A stretch of 64,000 nt of DNA from positions 102,075 through 166,074 of IMG/VR virus record IMGVR_UViG_3300027858_000004; one strand, 5' to 3'. The stretch is from a virus. Positions 1-7,731 of the stretch are shown in pieces. Positions within the stretch are counted from its first letter, which is position 1, and every line of letters begins with the position of its first letter. The position numbers and the translations under genes are program-made. The notes beneath the pieces are model-generated. The model made no database searches, had not been told where the DNA came from, and worked only from the letters and a program-made list of their open reading frames with translations.

Positions 1-897
1 AATGGAAAGTCTATTACTGATATAGCATGGGACTTAAATAAGAAAAATATAGCATCTCCGAGAAATGGTAAGTGGACTCCAAACACAATTAGCAACATGT
101 TAAAAAGCGAAGTTTATCTAGGACATATTGTCTATAATAAGTCCGAAGGTAGTAGAAAGTCCAATTCTCAAACTAAAAAACCTTTTAAACAAAAACCTAA
201 AGAAGAGTGGATAACAATAAAAAATTGTCACACATCTCTAAAAACACAAACTGAACACCTTAAAATAATATCTCTATTGAAATCAAAAACCAGACACAAT
301 AACCATTCTATAAATGCTCTAACTGGTTTAGTAAAATGCTATGAATGTGGTGGAACATTAAAAACACAGAAAGTAAACAATAAAGTTGTATTAAGAAACT
401 GCACTGCTTGTAAGGACTCTCATGGGGGAGATACCTCATTAATTGAGAAAACTATATTTGATACCATTAGTCACTTAAGGGATATTCTAATTAATACAAA
501 AAATTCAAATGCAAATGAAACAGAAAAAGAGTATATTCTTAATCAGGTGAAATCACTTGAAAGAGAGCTGGATGTAAATGAGGCAGCAATAGAAAAAATT
601 GAAAATGCTTATGAAGAAGGAGAATATGATATAAATAAATTCAGAAAAAAGGTAAAAGCAAGACAAGAAAACATACTTGAATTAGAAGAAAATTTGAAAG
701 TTAAGAAGTTAGAATTAAGCTCATTTTCAAATGTTGATAATGAGGAAAGAATACAAAGAATTGATGTTTTTTTTGAGCAGATAAAAAAATGTAAAAACAA
801 CAAAGAGATGAATGAATCTTACAAAAGTATTATTAGCTCAATAGTATGGAAGAGGACAATATGGGATGAAGTGAGGGTGACTGTAAATTTTCTTTAA
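1..897 (+). CDS. Large serine recombinase, C-terminal part (partial)
   Basis: The reading frame is open from the first base, so the catalytic N-terminus lies to the left of the window. What remains starts in the 'recombinase' domain (GKSITDIAWDLN, then a W-T-P-N-T-I-S-N-M-L motif and YLGHIVYNK). It continues into a zinc ribbon (CYECGG ... CTACKD, about residues 112-142 of the visible part), a long charged coiled coil (about 180-245) and a final beta segment. This order is typical of phage integrases of the large serine family such as SPbeta SprA. The likely role is site-specific integration and excision. The catalytic serine cannot be checked here. Confidence 0.85.
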   Translation, partial: NGKSITDIAWDLNKKNIASPRNGKWTPNTISNMLKSEVYLGHIVYNKSEGSRKSNSQTKKPFKQKPKEEWITIKNCHTSLKTQTEHLKIISLLKSKTRHNNHSINALTGLVKCYECGGTLKTQKVNNKVVLRNCTACKDSHGGDTSLIEKTIFDTISHLRDILINTKNSNANETEKEYILNQVKSLERELDVNEAAIEKIENAYEEGEYDINKFRKKVKARQENILELEENLKVKKLELSSFSNVDNEERIQRIDVFFEQIKKCKNNKEMNESYKSIISSIVWKRTIWDEVRVTVNFL

Positions 898-1007
898 GGG
901 GATAGACCAATAACGACCATATGTGGAATTATATACGTACTGTTGAATAGTGTGATGCATCACACTTTATTTAGTACATTATTAAAAACACATTGGGTCT
1001 ATCCCCT
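897..1007. repeat. 111-bp element bounded by 12-bp inverted repeats
   Basis: AGGGGATAGACC at 897-908 is matched by its exact complement GGTCTATCCCCT at 996-1007. Near the middle lies the perfect 18-bp palindrome AGTGTGATGCATCACACT (949-966), set in a weaker palindrome from GTAC (937) to GTAC (977). It begins at the recombinase stop codon. It could be a terminator or cruciform, a small MITE-like insertion, or part of a recombination site. The fully symmetric centre argues against a directional serine-integrase attP. Confidence 0.5.
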
Positions 1008-1015
1008 CATAAACA

Positions 1016-1044
1016 TTGATATATAAAGGTTTTAAAGCTATAAT
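1016..1044 (+). promoter_or_regulatory. Sigma-A-type promoter for the asparaginase gene
   Basis: TTGATA (1016-1021), 17 bp, TATAAT (1039-1044). It lies about 65 bp upstream of the asparaginase start, so the gene can be expressed independently of the phage late block. A single DnaA-box-like TTATCCACA lies just downstream at 1059-1067. Confidence 0.6.
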
Positions 1045-1110
1045 AGCATTATCAAAAGTTATCCACAATGTCCAATTTAACATGAATTTAACTGAAAGAT
1101 GGTGTCAATA

Positions 1111-2079
1111 ATGAGAAAGAAAGTGGTAATAATTACGACAGGTGGAACCATAGCATCCACAAAAGATGAGAATGGAATGTTGATTTCAGGTCAACTAAAT
1201 GGAAATGAGTTAGCCGAGATTTGTCAGCTACCAAGTAATATTGAAATAATAATTTTGGATGTGTTTCAACTTCCGAGTATGCATATTAACATTTCTAGAA
1301 TGCAAGAAATTAAGAATGTAATTATGCATACTCTTAATGACAAATCTGTAGACGGTATAGTAGTGACTCATGGAACAGATAGCTTAGAGGAAACTGCATA
1401 TTTTTTAGATTTAACTATTAATGATTCAAGACCAATTGTAGTAACTGGTTCTCAGAAGTCTCCGCAAGAGGTTGGAACGGATGTGTTTTCCAATTTAAAG
1501 AATTCGATTAGTGTTGCCTTAAATGAATCGTTAATAGGTGTAGGTGCTGTTGTAGTGTTCAATGAGAGGATTTATAGTGCGAAATATATTAAGAAGGTTC
1601 ACGCATCTAATTTACAAGGATTTGATTCACTTGGTCATGGGTATCTTGGGATAATTGATAATGATGTGGTTAGTCTATATCAAAAGCCAATCACAAGAGA
1701 ATCATATAGTTTAATTAATCCGCTAGAAAAAGTAGACATAGTTAAGTGTTATGCTGGCGCAGATGGATATTTAATTGATGCATTATGCTTAGGTGGGGTT
1801 AAAGGTGTGGTCTTGGAGGGGGCTGGAAGAGGACAAGTATCTCCTGAGATGGTTGCTTCAATAGAAAAAGCTATTGATAACTACTCAATGACAATAGTAT
1901 TAACGACTAGTACTGAAGAAGGTCAGGTTCACCCGTCTTACAATTATAAAGGGAGTGCTTATAATTTAGTGAATCTTGGAGTTATACTGGGTGGAGATTA
2001 TGACAGTAAAAAGGCAAGAATTAAATTAGCAGTTTTACTATCGTCTAATACAGATGTTAAGAAGGGATTTGAAAAATAA
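1111..2079 (+). CDS. L-asparaginase
   Basis: A 322-residue protein that hydrolyses L-asparagine to aspartate and ammonia. Both catalytic threonine motifs are present: TTGGTIAS near the N-terminus and VTHGTDSLEETA about residue 86. The lysine region YSAKYIKK also fits the family. No signal peptide is visible, so a cytoplasmic enzyme is likely. I prefer the ATG at 1111 (GGTG six bases upstream) to the ATG at 1099, whose only purine stretch touches the start codon. The length is normal and no key residue is missing. It sits between the recombinase and the lysis genes with its own promoter, which suggests a cargo (moron) gene expressed in the lysogen. Confidence 0.9.
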   Translation: MRKKVVIITTGGTIASTKDENGMLISGQLNGNELAEICQLPSNIEIIILDVFQLPSMHINISRMQEIKNVIMHTLNDKSVDGIVVTHGTDSLEETAYFLDLTINDSRPIVVTGSQKSPQEVGTDVFSNLKNSISVALNESLIGVGAVVVFNERIYSAKYIKKVHASNLQGFDSLGHGYLGIIDNDVVSLYQKPITRESYSLINPLEKVDIVKCYAGADGYLIDALCLGGVKGVVLEGAGRGQVSPEMVASIEKAIDNYSMTIVLTTSTEEGQVHPSYNYKGSAYNLVNLGVILGGDYDSKKARIKLAVLLSSNTDVKKGFEK

Positions 2080-2080
2080 T

Positions 2081-2242
2081 ATGTCGAACATAAAACAAGT
2101 ATCAGCATTAGCATTTACGCTATTGGTTAAATCACAGGTATTGACTGAAGAGGAAATTAATGTGGCAAAAGAACAAGGGTACGAGGGATTGTGTGAATTG
2201 CTATCTGAAAAAATATTAATCGTCACAGGAACTTTAAAATAG
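2081..2242 (+). CDS. Small protein, paralogue of the next gene
   Basis: A 53-residue protein starting 1 bp after the asparaginase stop, so probably cotranscribed with it. Its N-terminus aligns without gaps with the following gene: FTLL at residues 12-15, then an acidic stretch (TEEEINVAKEQ here, SEEEYAEAMKD there). This shared alignment is the main reason for choosing this start, because the ribosome binding site is weak. I know no family for it. The pattern suggests a short helical protein. Confidence 0.55.
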   Translation: MSNIKQVSALAFTLLVKSQVLTEEEINVAKEQGYEGLCELLSEKILIVTGTLK

Positions 2243-2254
2243 GAGGCTATAATA

Positions 2255-2431
2255 TTGGAAGATTTAATTAGACTAACATCAAGGTGCTTTACATTACTTA
2301 AGCTTGAAGGAATAATCTCTGAAGAAGAATATGCAGAAGCTATGAAGGATGAAGACAAGGTATTAGGATTTACAGATTTGGTTAGTAGCAAAATAACGGA
2401 GAAGAGAACTATCAATGACAACAACAACTAA
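2255..2431 (+). CDS. Small protein, paralogue of the previous gene
   Basis: A 58-residue protein with a TTG start four bases after a strong AGGAGG. It matches the upstream 53-residue protein in register over about 35 residues, so the pair looks like a tandem duplication. Its 3' end overlaps the start of the zinc-ribbon gene by 17 bp in another frame, which implies translational coupling. The function is unknown. A small partner of the neighbouring recombinase module is possible but not shown. Confidence 0.6.
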   Translation: MEDLIRLTSRCFTLLKLEGIISEEEYAEAMKDEDKVLGFTDLVSSKITEKRTINDNNN

Positions 2432-2738
2432 AACACTATTCAGTCGAAAGATAAAATGTCAAAACTGCGGCTCTTCCTATTATAAAAAAGTGGAGCGTGG
2501 AGTGGTTAAATATGTGTGCAGTTTATACAATAAAACTGGTGAGTGTAAAAGAAATATAGTTTCAGAAGATTTTTTAGTAGACTTATTAGAAAAGAGACTG
2601 AATAGAAAGATAACTCGTGAAGTTATAGAGAAAAACGTTCAGATGGTTATGATTGAAAATGTTGACCCATATCTATTAGAAATTCATTTTTACAATCAAA
2701 AGTCCATAACTTTTTCTAAAGATTCCATCATATATTAA
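2415..2738 (+). CDS. Stand-alone recombinase-type zinc ribbon protein
   Basis: A 107-residue protein. Residues 12-50 hold a zinc ribbon (KCQNCGSSYYKKV ... YVCSLY ... CKRNIVSE) of the kind found after the recombinase domain of large serine recombinases. The segment that follows also resembles their C-terminal part. There is no resolvase catalytic domain upstream, so it is either the remnant of a second recombinase or an accessory subunit. It is tightly coupled to the two small genes before it. Confidence 0.65.
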   Translation: MTTTTKTLFSRKIKCQNCGSSYYKKVERGVVKYVCSLYNKTGECKRNIVSEDFLVDLLEKRLNRKITREVIEKNVQMVMIENVDPYLLEIHFYNQKSITFSKDSIIY

Positions 2739-2813
2739 AGGGGCGACAGGTCATTTTTAGAAAAACTAACAGGAGGGAGGATAAACGCTTGATATAACTG
2801 TATACTATGTAAA

Positions 2814-2845
2814 CTTAAAGGGGCGACAAATATCGTCCCTTTAAG
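2814..2845. terminator. Bidirectional terminator between convergent genes
   Basis: A 13-bp stem (2814-2826 with 2833-2845, one G-U pair) and a 6-base loop, between the rightward zinc-ribbon gene and the leftward endolysin gene. The left arm, TTAAAGGGGCGACA, also occurs as a direct copy at 2735-2748, 80 bp upstream, so this spot may be a relic of recombination. Confidence 0.65.
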
Positions 2846-2879
2846 TGTGTTTAAGATGCTAAAAGACATTGAAAGTGTA

Positions 2880-3767
2880 TTAGTTTTTAGTCTCATTTAT
2901 AACGTAAACAACCCAACCAAATTTATCTTTCAACTGTTTTCCAACAGCTTCAGCATCTTCTTTTGCTGTAAATGTTCCAGTATAAATACGATACTCTGGG
3001 TTAAATCCAAGTGACTCTGGCTTCTCATAAACAACACCAGTAAACTCAGTTTTCATTTTAGCTACTCCATCTGCCAATGCTTTTGCATCGGGGAATGTTC
3101 CAGTTTTGAGTCTGTACGTTCCTTTAGCTTTAGCAGGAGCTGGAACAGGCTTTGGAGTTGTTGTAACTTCTGCGGTAGGCTTCTTCAAAATTTCTAAGGT
3201 TTTGGCTCCAGCAATCCCATCAACAGTTAATCCATTTTTCTTCTGGAAGTCTTTTACTGCATCTAACGTAGCGTTGCCTGAAATACCATCCACAACTAAC
3301 TTATATCCAAATTTATTTAACAATGTTTGCAATTCAAGTGTCACTGAATCTACTACGTATTTCAATGGGTCTTTTGCATATGTGTAACTGCTATTTCTCT
3401 TTCCACCTACATGAACCTCAAAATGTAAATGAATCCCAGTAGAGTTTCCAGTAGTACCTTTAACTCCAATTTTCTGACCTTGCTTAACCTTATCTCCAAC
3501 TTTTACCGACATAGATGTCAAATGTGCATAAAGTGTTTGATACGTAATGCCATTAATTAGATGTGTAATGATAATTGTGTTGCCATAGCCATCAAATACA
3601 CTCGAACGCTCTACCGTACCATCGGCAGAAGCTATTATAGTATTGTCAGAAGGGGTGTTCCCATAATCTACTCCCCAGTGCATCTTTTTGGTTTTAGAAA
3701 TGGGATGAATACGATATCCAAAAGGGCTAGTAATGCGTCCGTTACAAGGAACTATAAAATTACTCAT
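2880..3767 (-). CDS. M23 peptidase endolysin with peptidoglycan-binding and SPOR domains
   Basis: A 295-residue lysis enzyme. Residues 1-140 are an M23 metallopeptidase: the zinc ligands appear in HWGVDYG and HLHFEVH, and SPFGYRIHP is typical. A PG_binding_1 repeat follows (about 145-195, with F-G-Y-K-L-V-V-D-G), then a Pro/Ala linker and a SPOR-like C-terminus with two Y-R-(I/L)-x-T-G-T-F repeats (about 215-290). It should cut peptide crosslinks in peptidoglycan. I chose the ATG at 3767, preceded by TAGGTG, over a GTG at 3776. The start overlaps the holin-like gene upstream. SPbeta itself uses an amidase here. Confidence 0.88.
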   Translation of the reverse strand: MSNFIVPCNGRITSPFGYRIHPISKTKKMHWGVDYGNTPSDNTIIASADGTVERSSVFDGYGNTIIITHLINGITYQTLYAHLTSMSVKVGDKVKQGQKIGVKGTTGNSTGIHLHFEVHVGGKRNSSYTYAKDPLKYVVDSVTLELQTLLNKFGYKLVVDGISGNATLDAVKDFQKKNGLTVDGIAGAKTLEILKKPTAEVTTTPKPVPAPAKAKGTYRLKTGTFPDAKALADGVAKMKTEFTGVVYEKPESLGFNPEYRIYTGTFTAKEDAEAVGKQLKDKFGWVVYVINETKN

Positions 3768-4131
3768 GTGTTTCACCTACCAATTGTTCACCGTTTACCA
3801 GTTCTTTTGCAGCTTTATTGCTGTTAAGCATATCTCTCATTTCAATGAGTGCTTGGTCTACTAATAGACTAAACATATTAAACGTAACTAATTTAGAGAT
3901 AACTGGGAATCTTGTGATAAACATATCATATACCATATGAAGCTTTATCTTTCCTACGGAGCTACCTAGCTCTTTCTCAGCGAACGTTACACCATATAGC
4001 AACCAAGATTTAACTTGTTCTATTTGTTTCTTACTAGGTTGAGTGAAAAATTTGTATGCACCGATACCTAAAGCAATAACCAAGATAACCACTACTACAA
4101 TAGTTGTCCAATTTTCAATTATGAAATTCAT
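3760..4131 (-). CDS. LLH-family holin-like protein
   Basis: A 123-residue protein with one N-terminal membrane segment (TTIVVVVILVIALGIGAYKFF, about residues 9-29). The soluble part has an amphipathic pattern W-L-L-Y-G-V-T-F-A-E-K-E-L-G-S-S-V-G-K-I-K that resembles LLH-type phage holins. It overlaps the endolysin start by 8 bp and the upstream gene by 4 bp. It probably forms or regulates the membrane lesion that releases or activates the endolysin. Confidence 0.7.
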   Translation of the reverse strand: MNFIIENWTTIVVVVILVIALGIGAYKFFTQPSKKQIEQVKSWLLYGVTFAEKELGSSVGKIKLHMVYDMFITRFPVISKLVTFNMFSLLVDQALIEMRDMLNSNKAAKELVNGEQLVGETHE

Positions 4132-4478
4132 AATATTTCTTCCTCCTCGATAATAATTTCTTCCGCAATAGTTTCAGCCGTTCCATTTTTAGCATCTCTA
4201 CGCTCTTTCATTTCATTTGTAACTTTCTCTACACCTTCTATAGTGAATACAGAGGCAACGATGGTCATAATTACAGGAGTAACTATGTCCACCAGCCTAA
4301 GATACATTTCATCCAAAGGTCTTCCTATTAACAATATTGTTAGACCCACTGCTATAAATAAGAAGAACACTGAGGTTGAGATTAACAGCAAATAATCACG
4401 CTGAGTAATTCCATCGCTGTCATTTAAGAAAGTTTGATATTCAATAATCTTTCTTGTTTTCTTAGGTTTTTTAGCCAT
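4128..4478 (-). CDS. Small membrane protein of the lysis cassette
   Basis: A 116-residue protein with two predicted membrane segments (about residues 29-50 and 62-80), a basic N-terminus (KKPKKTRK) and an acidic C-terminus ending in EEEEIL. It is translationally coupled to the LLH-type gene (ATGA overlap). Its size and topology fit a second holin, an antiholin or a pinholin partner. I recognise no specific family. Confidence 0.55.
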   Translation of the reverse strand: MAKKPKKTRKIIEYQTFLNDSDGITQRDYLLLISTSVFFLFIAVGLTILLIGRPLDEMYLRLVDIVTPVIMTIVASVFTIEGVEKVTNEMKERRDAKNGTAETIAEEIIIEEEEIL

Positions 4479-4490
4479 GTGTGATACCTC

Positions 4491-5003
4491 CTATTTACTC
4501 CATCCAAGTTTAAACGCTAGGAAACCAGCTAGAGCACCTATTAGCCCTAGAATAAAAGTTGCACCACCTTTTTTCACAACAGCCCACAAATCCACTTTAT
4601 TTCCATCTTCCAATGCCTCGACTTTAGAATCCACAATACTAATTTTGGCATCGTATTTAGCATCGAATTTACCAACGTCTGTTTTAATTTGGTGGATATC
4701 ATCTTTCATATCTTTAACTTCATAGCGAAGGCTTTTATATGATTCTTCAACATCTCCCAACACAGTAGATAATCTTCCCATTTGGTCGTGCATCATTTGG
4801 TCTTGTTTCTCTTGTCTTAGTTGACGCTCTTTACTCATTTCTACCTGATTTTCAAGGATGCTTGTTAGCCTAGCAAAAGTGGGAGCTATATCTTGCTCCT
4901 CCGTAATTTGCATACGTCTTTCTAGGTTTTTTACCCACTCTTCGGTCTTGGCTTGTCTAACATACATTGCTGTATTTTCTTGTAATTCGTATCCTTCAAT
5001 CAT
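4491..5003 (-). CDS. Coiled-coil protein with C-terminal membrane anchor (XhlA-like)
   Basis: A 170-residue protein with long heptad-rich helices (about residues 25-140) and one hydrophobic segment at the end (about 148-166, A-T-F-I-L-G-L-I-G-A-L-A-G-F-L-A). This layout resembles XhlA/hemolysin-type proteins that accompany holins in Gram-positive phages. It is the first gene of the membrane-active group downstream of the tail-fibre block. Confidence 0.5.
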   Translation of the reverse strand: MIEGYELQENTAMYVRQAKTEEWVKNLERRMQITEEQDIAPTFARLTSILENQVEMSKERQLRQEKQDQMMHDQMGRLSTVLGDVEESYKSLRYEVKDMKDDIHQIKTDVGKFDAKYDAKISIVDSKVEALEDGNKVDLWAVVKKGGATFILGLIGALAGFLAFKLGWSK

Positions 5004-5018
5004 TCTCTTTTAGCTCCT

Positions 5019-5438
5019 TTAGTTAATTTCTTCTACGATTTCGCACCATCTGTCGTACTGAGTAGCTTCATCTCCAGAGAACTCTAAGTCACAATCCAAA
5101 ACAATATTTTTCACTTCGATTAACATATCTAAAACTTCTTGAGTTTCTTCAATAATAAAATCTTCTTCTAAGATGCAAATAACTTCTTTATTGAATTCCT
5201 CCACATCTCCGATTACGATTCCTTCTTGACCAGCTTCATTTTCCTGATAAACGATTTCACCTTTTTCATCTCTTTTGGCAAACTCATTTACTAGTTGTTC
5301 TCTTTCTGCTATTTGCAACTCCAGTCTTCCTTGCAAAACTTTGACAAATCGTGTTCTCATTCGTGATTGTTTACCTCTTAGTGTTAAGTCAAATAAAAAT
5401 CTTCCGAACTGTTCAACCTCATAGTTTTTAATAATCAT
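5019..5438 (-). CDS. Phage protein of DUF1617-like type
   Basis: A 139-residue acidic protein. The N-terminal pattern L-x-G-K-Q-S-R-M-R-T-R-F-V-K-x-L-Q followed by a charged helix resembles DUF1617 proteins, which in other Gram-positive phages also lie between tail-fibre and lysis genes. The function is unknown. It is the first gene after the two terminators at 5477-5556. Confidence 0.5.
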   Translation of the reverse strand: MIIKNYEVEQFGRFLFDLTLRGKQSRMRTRFVKVLQGRLELQIAEREQLVNEFAKRDEKGEIVYQENEAGQEGIVIGDVEEFNKEVICILEEDFIIEETQEVLDMLIEVKNIVLDCDLEFSGDEATQYDRWCEIVEEIN

Positions 5439-5476
5439 TTAATAATATTCTCCTTTTATTCTATTTTTTGTAAATT

Positions 5477-5497
5477 AAAAACCCCATAAGTTGGGGC
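5477..5497 (-). terminator. Intrinsic terminator, second of a tandem pair
   Basis: Read leftwards: CCCCA, a 5-base loop, TGGGG, then TTTTT. It is about 32 bp downstream of a stronger terminator and just before the lysis-proximal genes. Confidence 0.65.
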
Positions 5498-5528
5498 TCT
5501 CTGTTAATGCATATTAAATAATCTATAT

Positions 5529-5556
5529 AAAAAGAGAGTTACCGAAGTAACTCTCT
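5529..5556 (-). terminator. Strong intrinsic terminator with UUCG loop
   Basis: Read leftwards: AGAGAGTTAC, TTCG tetraloop, GTAACTCTCT, then TTTTT. The 10-bp stem is perfect. It lies directly after the last fibre gene and separates it from the lysis cassette. Confidence 0.85.
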
Positions 5557-5561
5557 ACAAT

Positions 5562-7700
5562 TTATATAATGAAAGCGTAACTTCCACCTTTACCACGTAC
5601 TTGTATTACCGTATCAACATCTGAGGCTCTTAGTATTCTAGGGAGAATCTCAACCATCACATCACTGTCTCCGAAGTATGGAATGTGAATCTCAGTTAAA
5701 ATATTAGGTCTAGATATTGAAATTTCAACTTCCACATTAGAATTAGGTATTGCTTCAATTTCAACCAAAATACTATTGTGTATCATTATAGTTATTTCAG
5801 TTTCCACATCATCACGATATTTTACTTCGACAGCAGCTTCTATATCACGATACTCAGTTACTGTGATTTCAGTTAATGTATCAGGTCTAGATATTGAAAT
5901 TGTAGTATCAACACTATCATCGCCTAATGCACGAATAAGTATTTCAGTTTCAATTTCATCTTCACCAATTCCACGTATTTCTATTTCAGTGAGCACTATC
6001 TCTCTCGTTACTGAAACTTGAACAACAATGTCGTCATCATCAGGAACTCGAACTGATATTTCAGTATCCACAGTGTCTTGGTCAATCGCTCTAATTTCTA
6101 ATTCAGTAAGTAATGATTCTCTGGTTACAGAAATTTGTACTGGAACGGTGTCATCAGCTAATGCTCTAACTTCCAACTCAGTATCGATAGTATCTTCTGT
6201 GATTGCTCTGATTTCAATTTCAGTTGGGACTTTTTCACGACTAGCGCTTACTTCTACTAATTTATCGTTTTCTAATCCACGCTCAACTTCAAGTTCAACA
6301 TAAACATCATTCCAAGGTCTAACGTAGATTTCTGCATATACCATCTCTCTTGATATGCTTATTTCTGCTAATTTATCGTTTTCAATTCCCCGTTCAACTT
6401 CAATCACAGTAGGGATATCGTTTCTGTATCGAACGTATATTTCTGTATTAAGATGCTCTCTAGTTACACTTATTTCAGCTAATTTCACATCATCATCATA
6501 GCGTTGTATTTCAATCACAGTTTCAACGTTGTTTTTATATTTAACTTCAATCTCAACAAACTGGTACGGCTTAGATACTGTAATTTCAGCAAGTTGGATA
6601 CTTTCAAGAGGTAGTCTAGGTGTAATTTCAACTAAGATACTATCATCGTCAATTACAGATATCGTAATTTCAGACCAGATATTAGGCTTAGTTACTGTAA
6701 TTTCAGTTTCTAATTCTTCGATTACTGGTGATTCATATCGATGCACTTCTAATTCAACTAAAATATCATCACTCTTATTTGAATAAGCAACTTCAATTTG
6801 AGTTAATACGTCTTTATTTCCAGTTTGCCAAACAAATATTTCTGTAGGAACTTGACTTCTACCACCACTATAAATACGACCATCATAGTATGTTATTAAT
6901 AATTCAGGTGGTCTAGATGATTCTCTAGATTTAAAGTTAATATAACCAAATGAGCTATCTGATTCATTTGCATATCTCAATACTAATCCTTCATTAGAAA
7001 TTACATTTCTAATCCAGTCCTCAGTTAATTTAGTAACTTCGAATTCAATATACTTCTCTACAGAATTATTTATAAATTTGGTAGTAGCCAATGAAATTGG
7101 ATTTGGTCTATTTACGTGGGTAACACCATATTCTTGCCATAGTTGATTAAGTGTTAGTAATTCAATATTAACTCCATTAGGTACTGTTCCTGAGTAATGT
7201 AATCTTATTTTAGACTCAATGATTACAAAGAAAGGATTCCAATTGGAAAAATCAAATTGCAAGTAAGAACGGAATCTGTCGTCCGATGTAGAACCCACGT
7301 TTAATGATGCTGTATCGCCATAGTTAAGTGTTTGGTAAACACTCTTTTCACGAGTAAATGCATCCTTAACAGGGTGAAGAATATCCGTAATTTTAGGTGG
7401 TTCTTGTATTTCATATAAAGCTTTCATTCTACTATGTGGTCTTACTTCGATTTCCACTGGAACAGCTTTCCATCCATAAGGCTGAATCTCAGTAAGCACA
7501 TCTGAAATATTACCATATGCAACATCTATTTCTGCATTGAGAATATTTTCTTCTTCAACTCGAATAGCAATTTCAGTCAATACATCGTCATTGTTTCCTT
7601 GACGTATTAATATTTCAGATAAGACTTCACTGTAGCCTGAGCCAATTACAGTGAACTTACCACTCATTTTGTTTGATGATACTATCTGACTAGCATCCAT
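5562..7700 (-). CDS. Repetitive beta-strand tail-fibre protein with DNRLRE-like domain
   Basis: About 712 residues. Residues 15-110 and about 290-700 are built of many short degenerate repeats of roughly 17-20 residues, of the type L-T-E-I-x-V-R-x-x-x-D-D-x-V-x-T-E-I. Hydrophobic and polar residues alternate as in stacked beta strands. Between them (about 125-275) is a DNRLRE-like domain with YGDTASLNVGST, SYLQFDF and a final PELLITYYDG. A role as an elongated tail fibre or host-surface binder is inferred from its place at the end of the receptor-binding array. The start may be ATG 7700 or GTG 7709. Confidence 0.65.
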   Translation of the reverse strand: MDASQIVSSNKMSGKFTVIGSGYSEVLSEILIRQGNNDDVLTEIAIRVEEENILNAEIDVAYGNISDVLTEIQPYGWKAVPVEIEVRPHSRMKALYEIQEPPKITDILHPVKDAFTREKSVYQTLNYGDTASLNVGSTSDDRFRSYLQFDFSNWNPFFVIIESKIRLHYSGTVPNGVNIELLTLNQLWQEYGVTHVNRPNPISLATTKFINNSVEKYIEFEVTKLTEDWIRNVISNEGLVLRYANESDSSFGYINFKSRESSRPPELLITYYDGRIYSGGRSQVPTEIFVWQTGNKDVLTQIEVAYSNKSDDILVELEVHRYESPVIEELETEITVTKPNIWSEITISVIDDDSILVEITPRLPLESIQLAEITVSKPYQFVEIEVKYKNNVETVIEIQRYDDDVKLAEISVTREHLNTEIYVRYRNDIPTVIEVERGIENDKLAEISISREMVYAEIYVRPWNDVYVELEVERGLENDKLVEVSASREKVPTEIEIRAITEDTIDTELEVRALADDTVPVQISVTRESLLTELEIRAIDQDTVDTEISVRVPDDDDIVVQVSVTREIVLTEIEIRGIGEDEIETEILIRALGDDSVDTTISISRPDTLTEITVTEYRDIEAAVEVKYRDDVETEITIMIHNSILVEIEAIPNSNVEVEISISRPNILTEIHIPYFGDSDVMVEILPRILRASDVDTVIQVRGKGGSYAFII

Positions 7701-7731
7701 AATTCTCACATCCTATCACATTGTATTGTGA

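Noticed and set aside
937-977. Serine-integrase attP at the palindrome after the recombinase gene
   Set aside because: The central 18 bp are fully symmetric, so a directional crossover dinucleotide cannot be identified. The site remains only a possibility.
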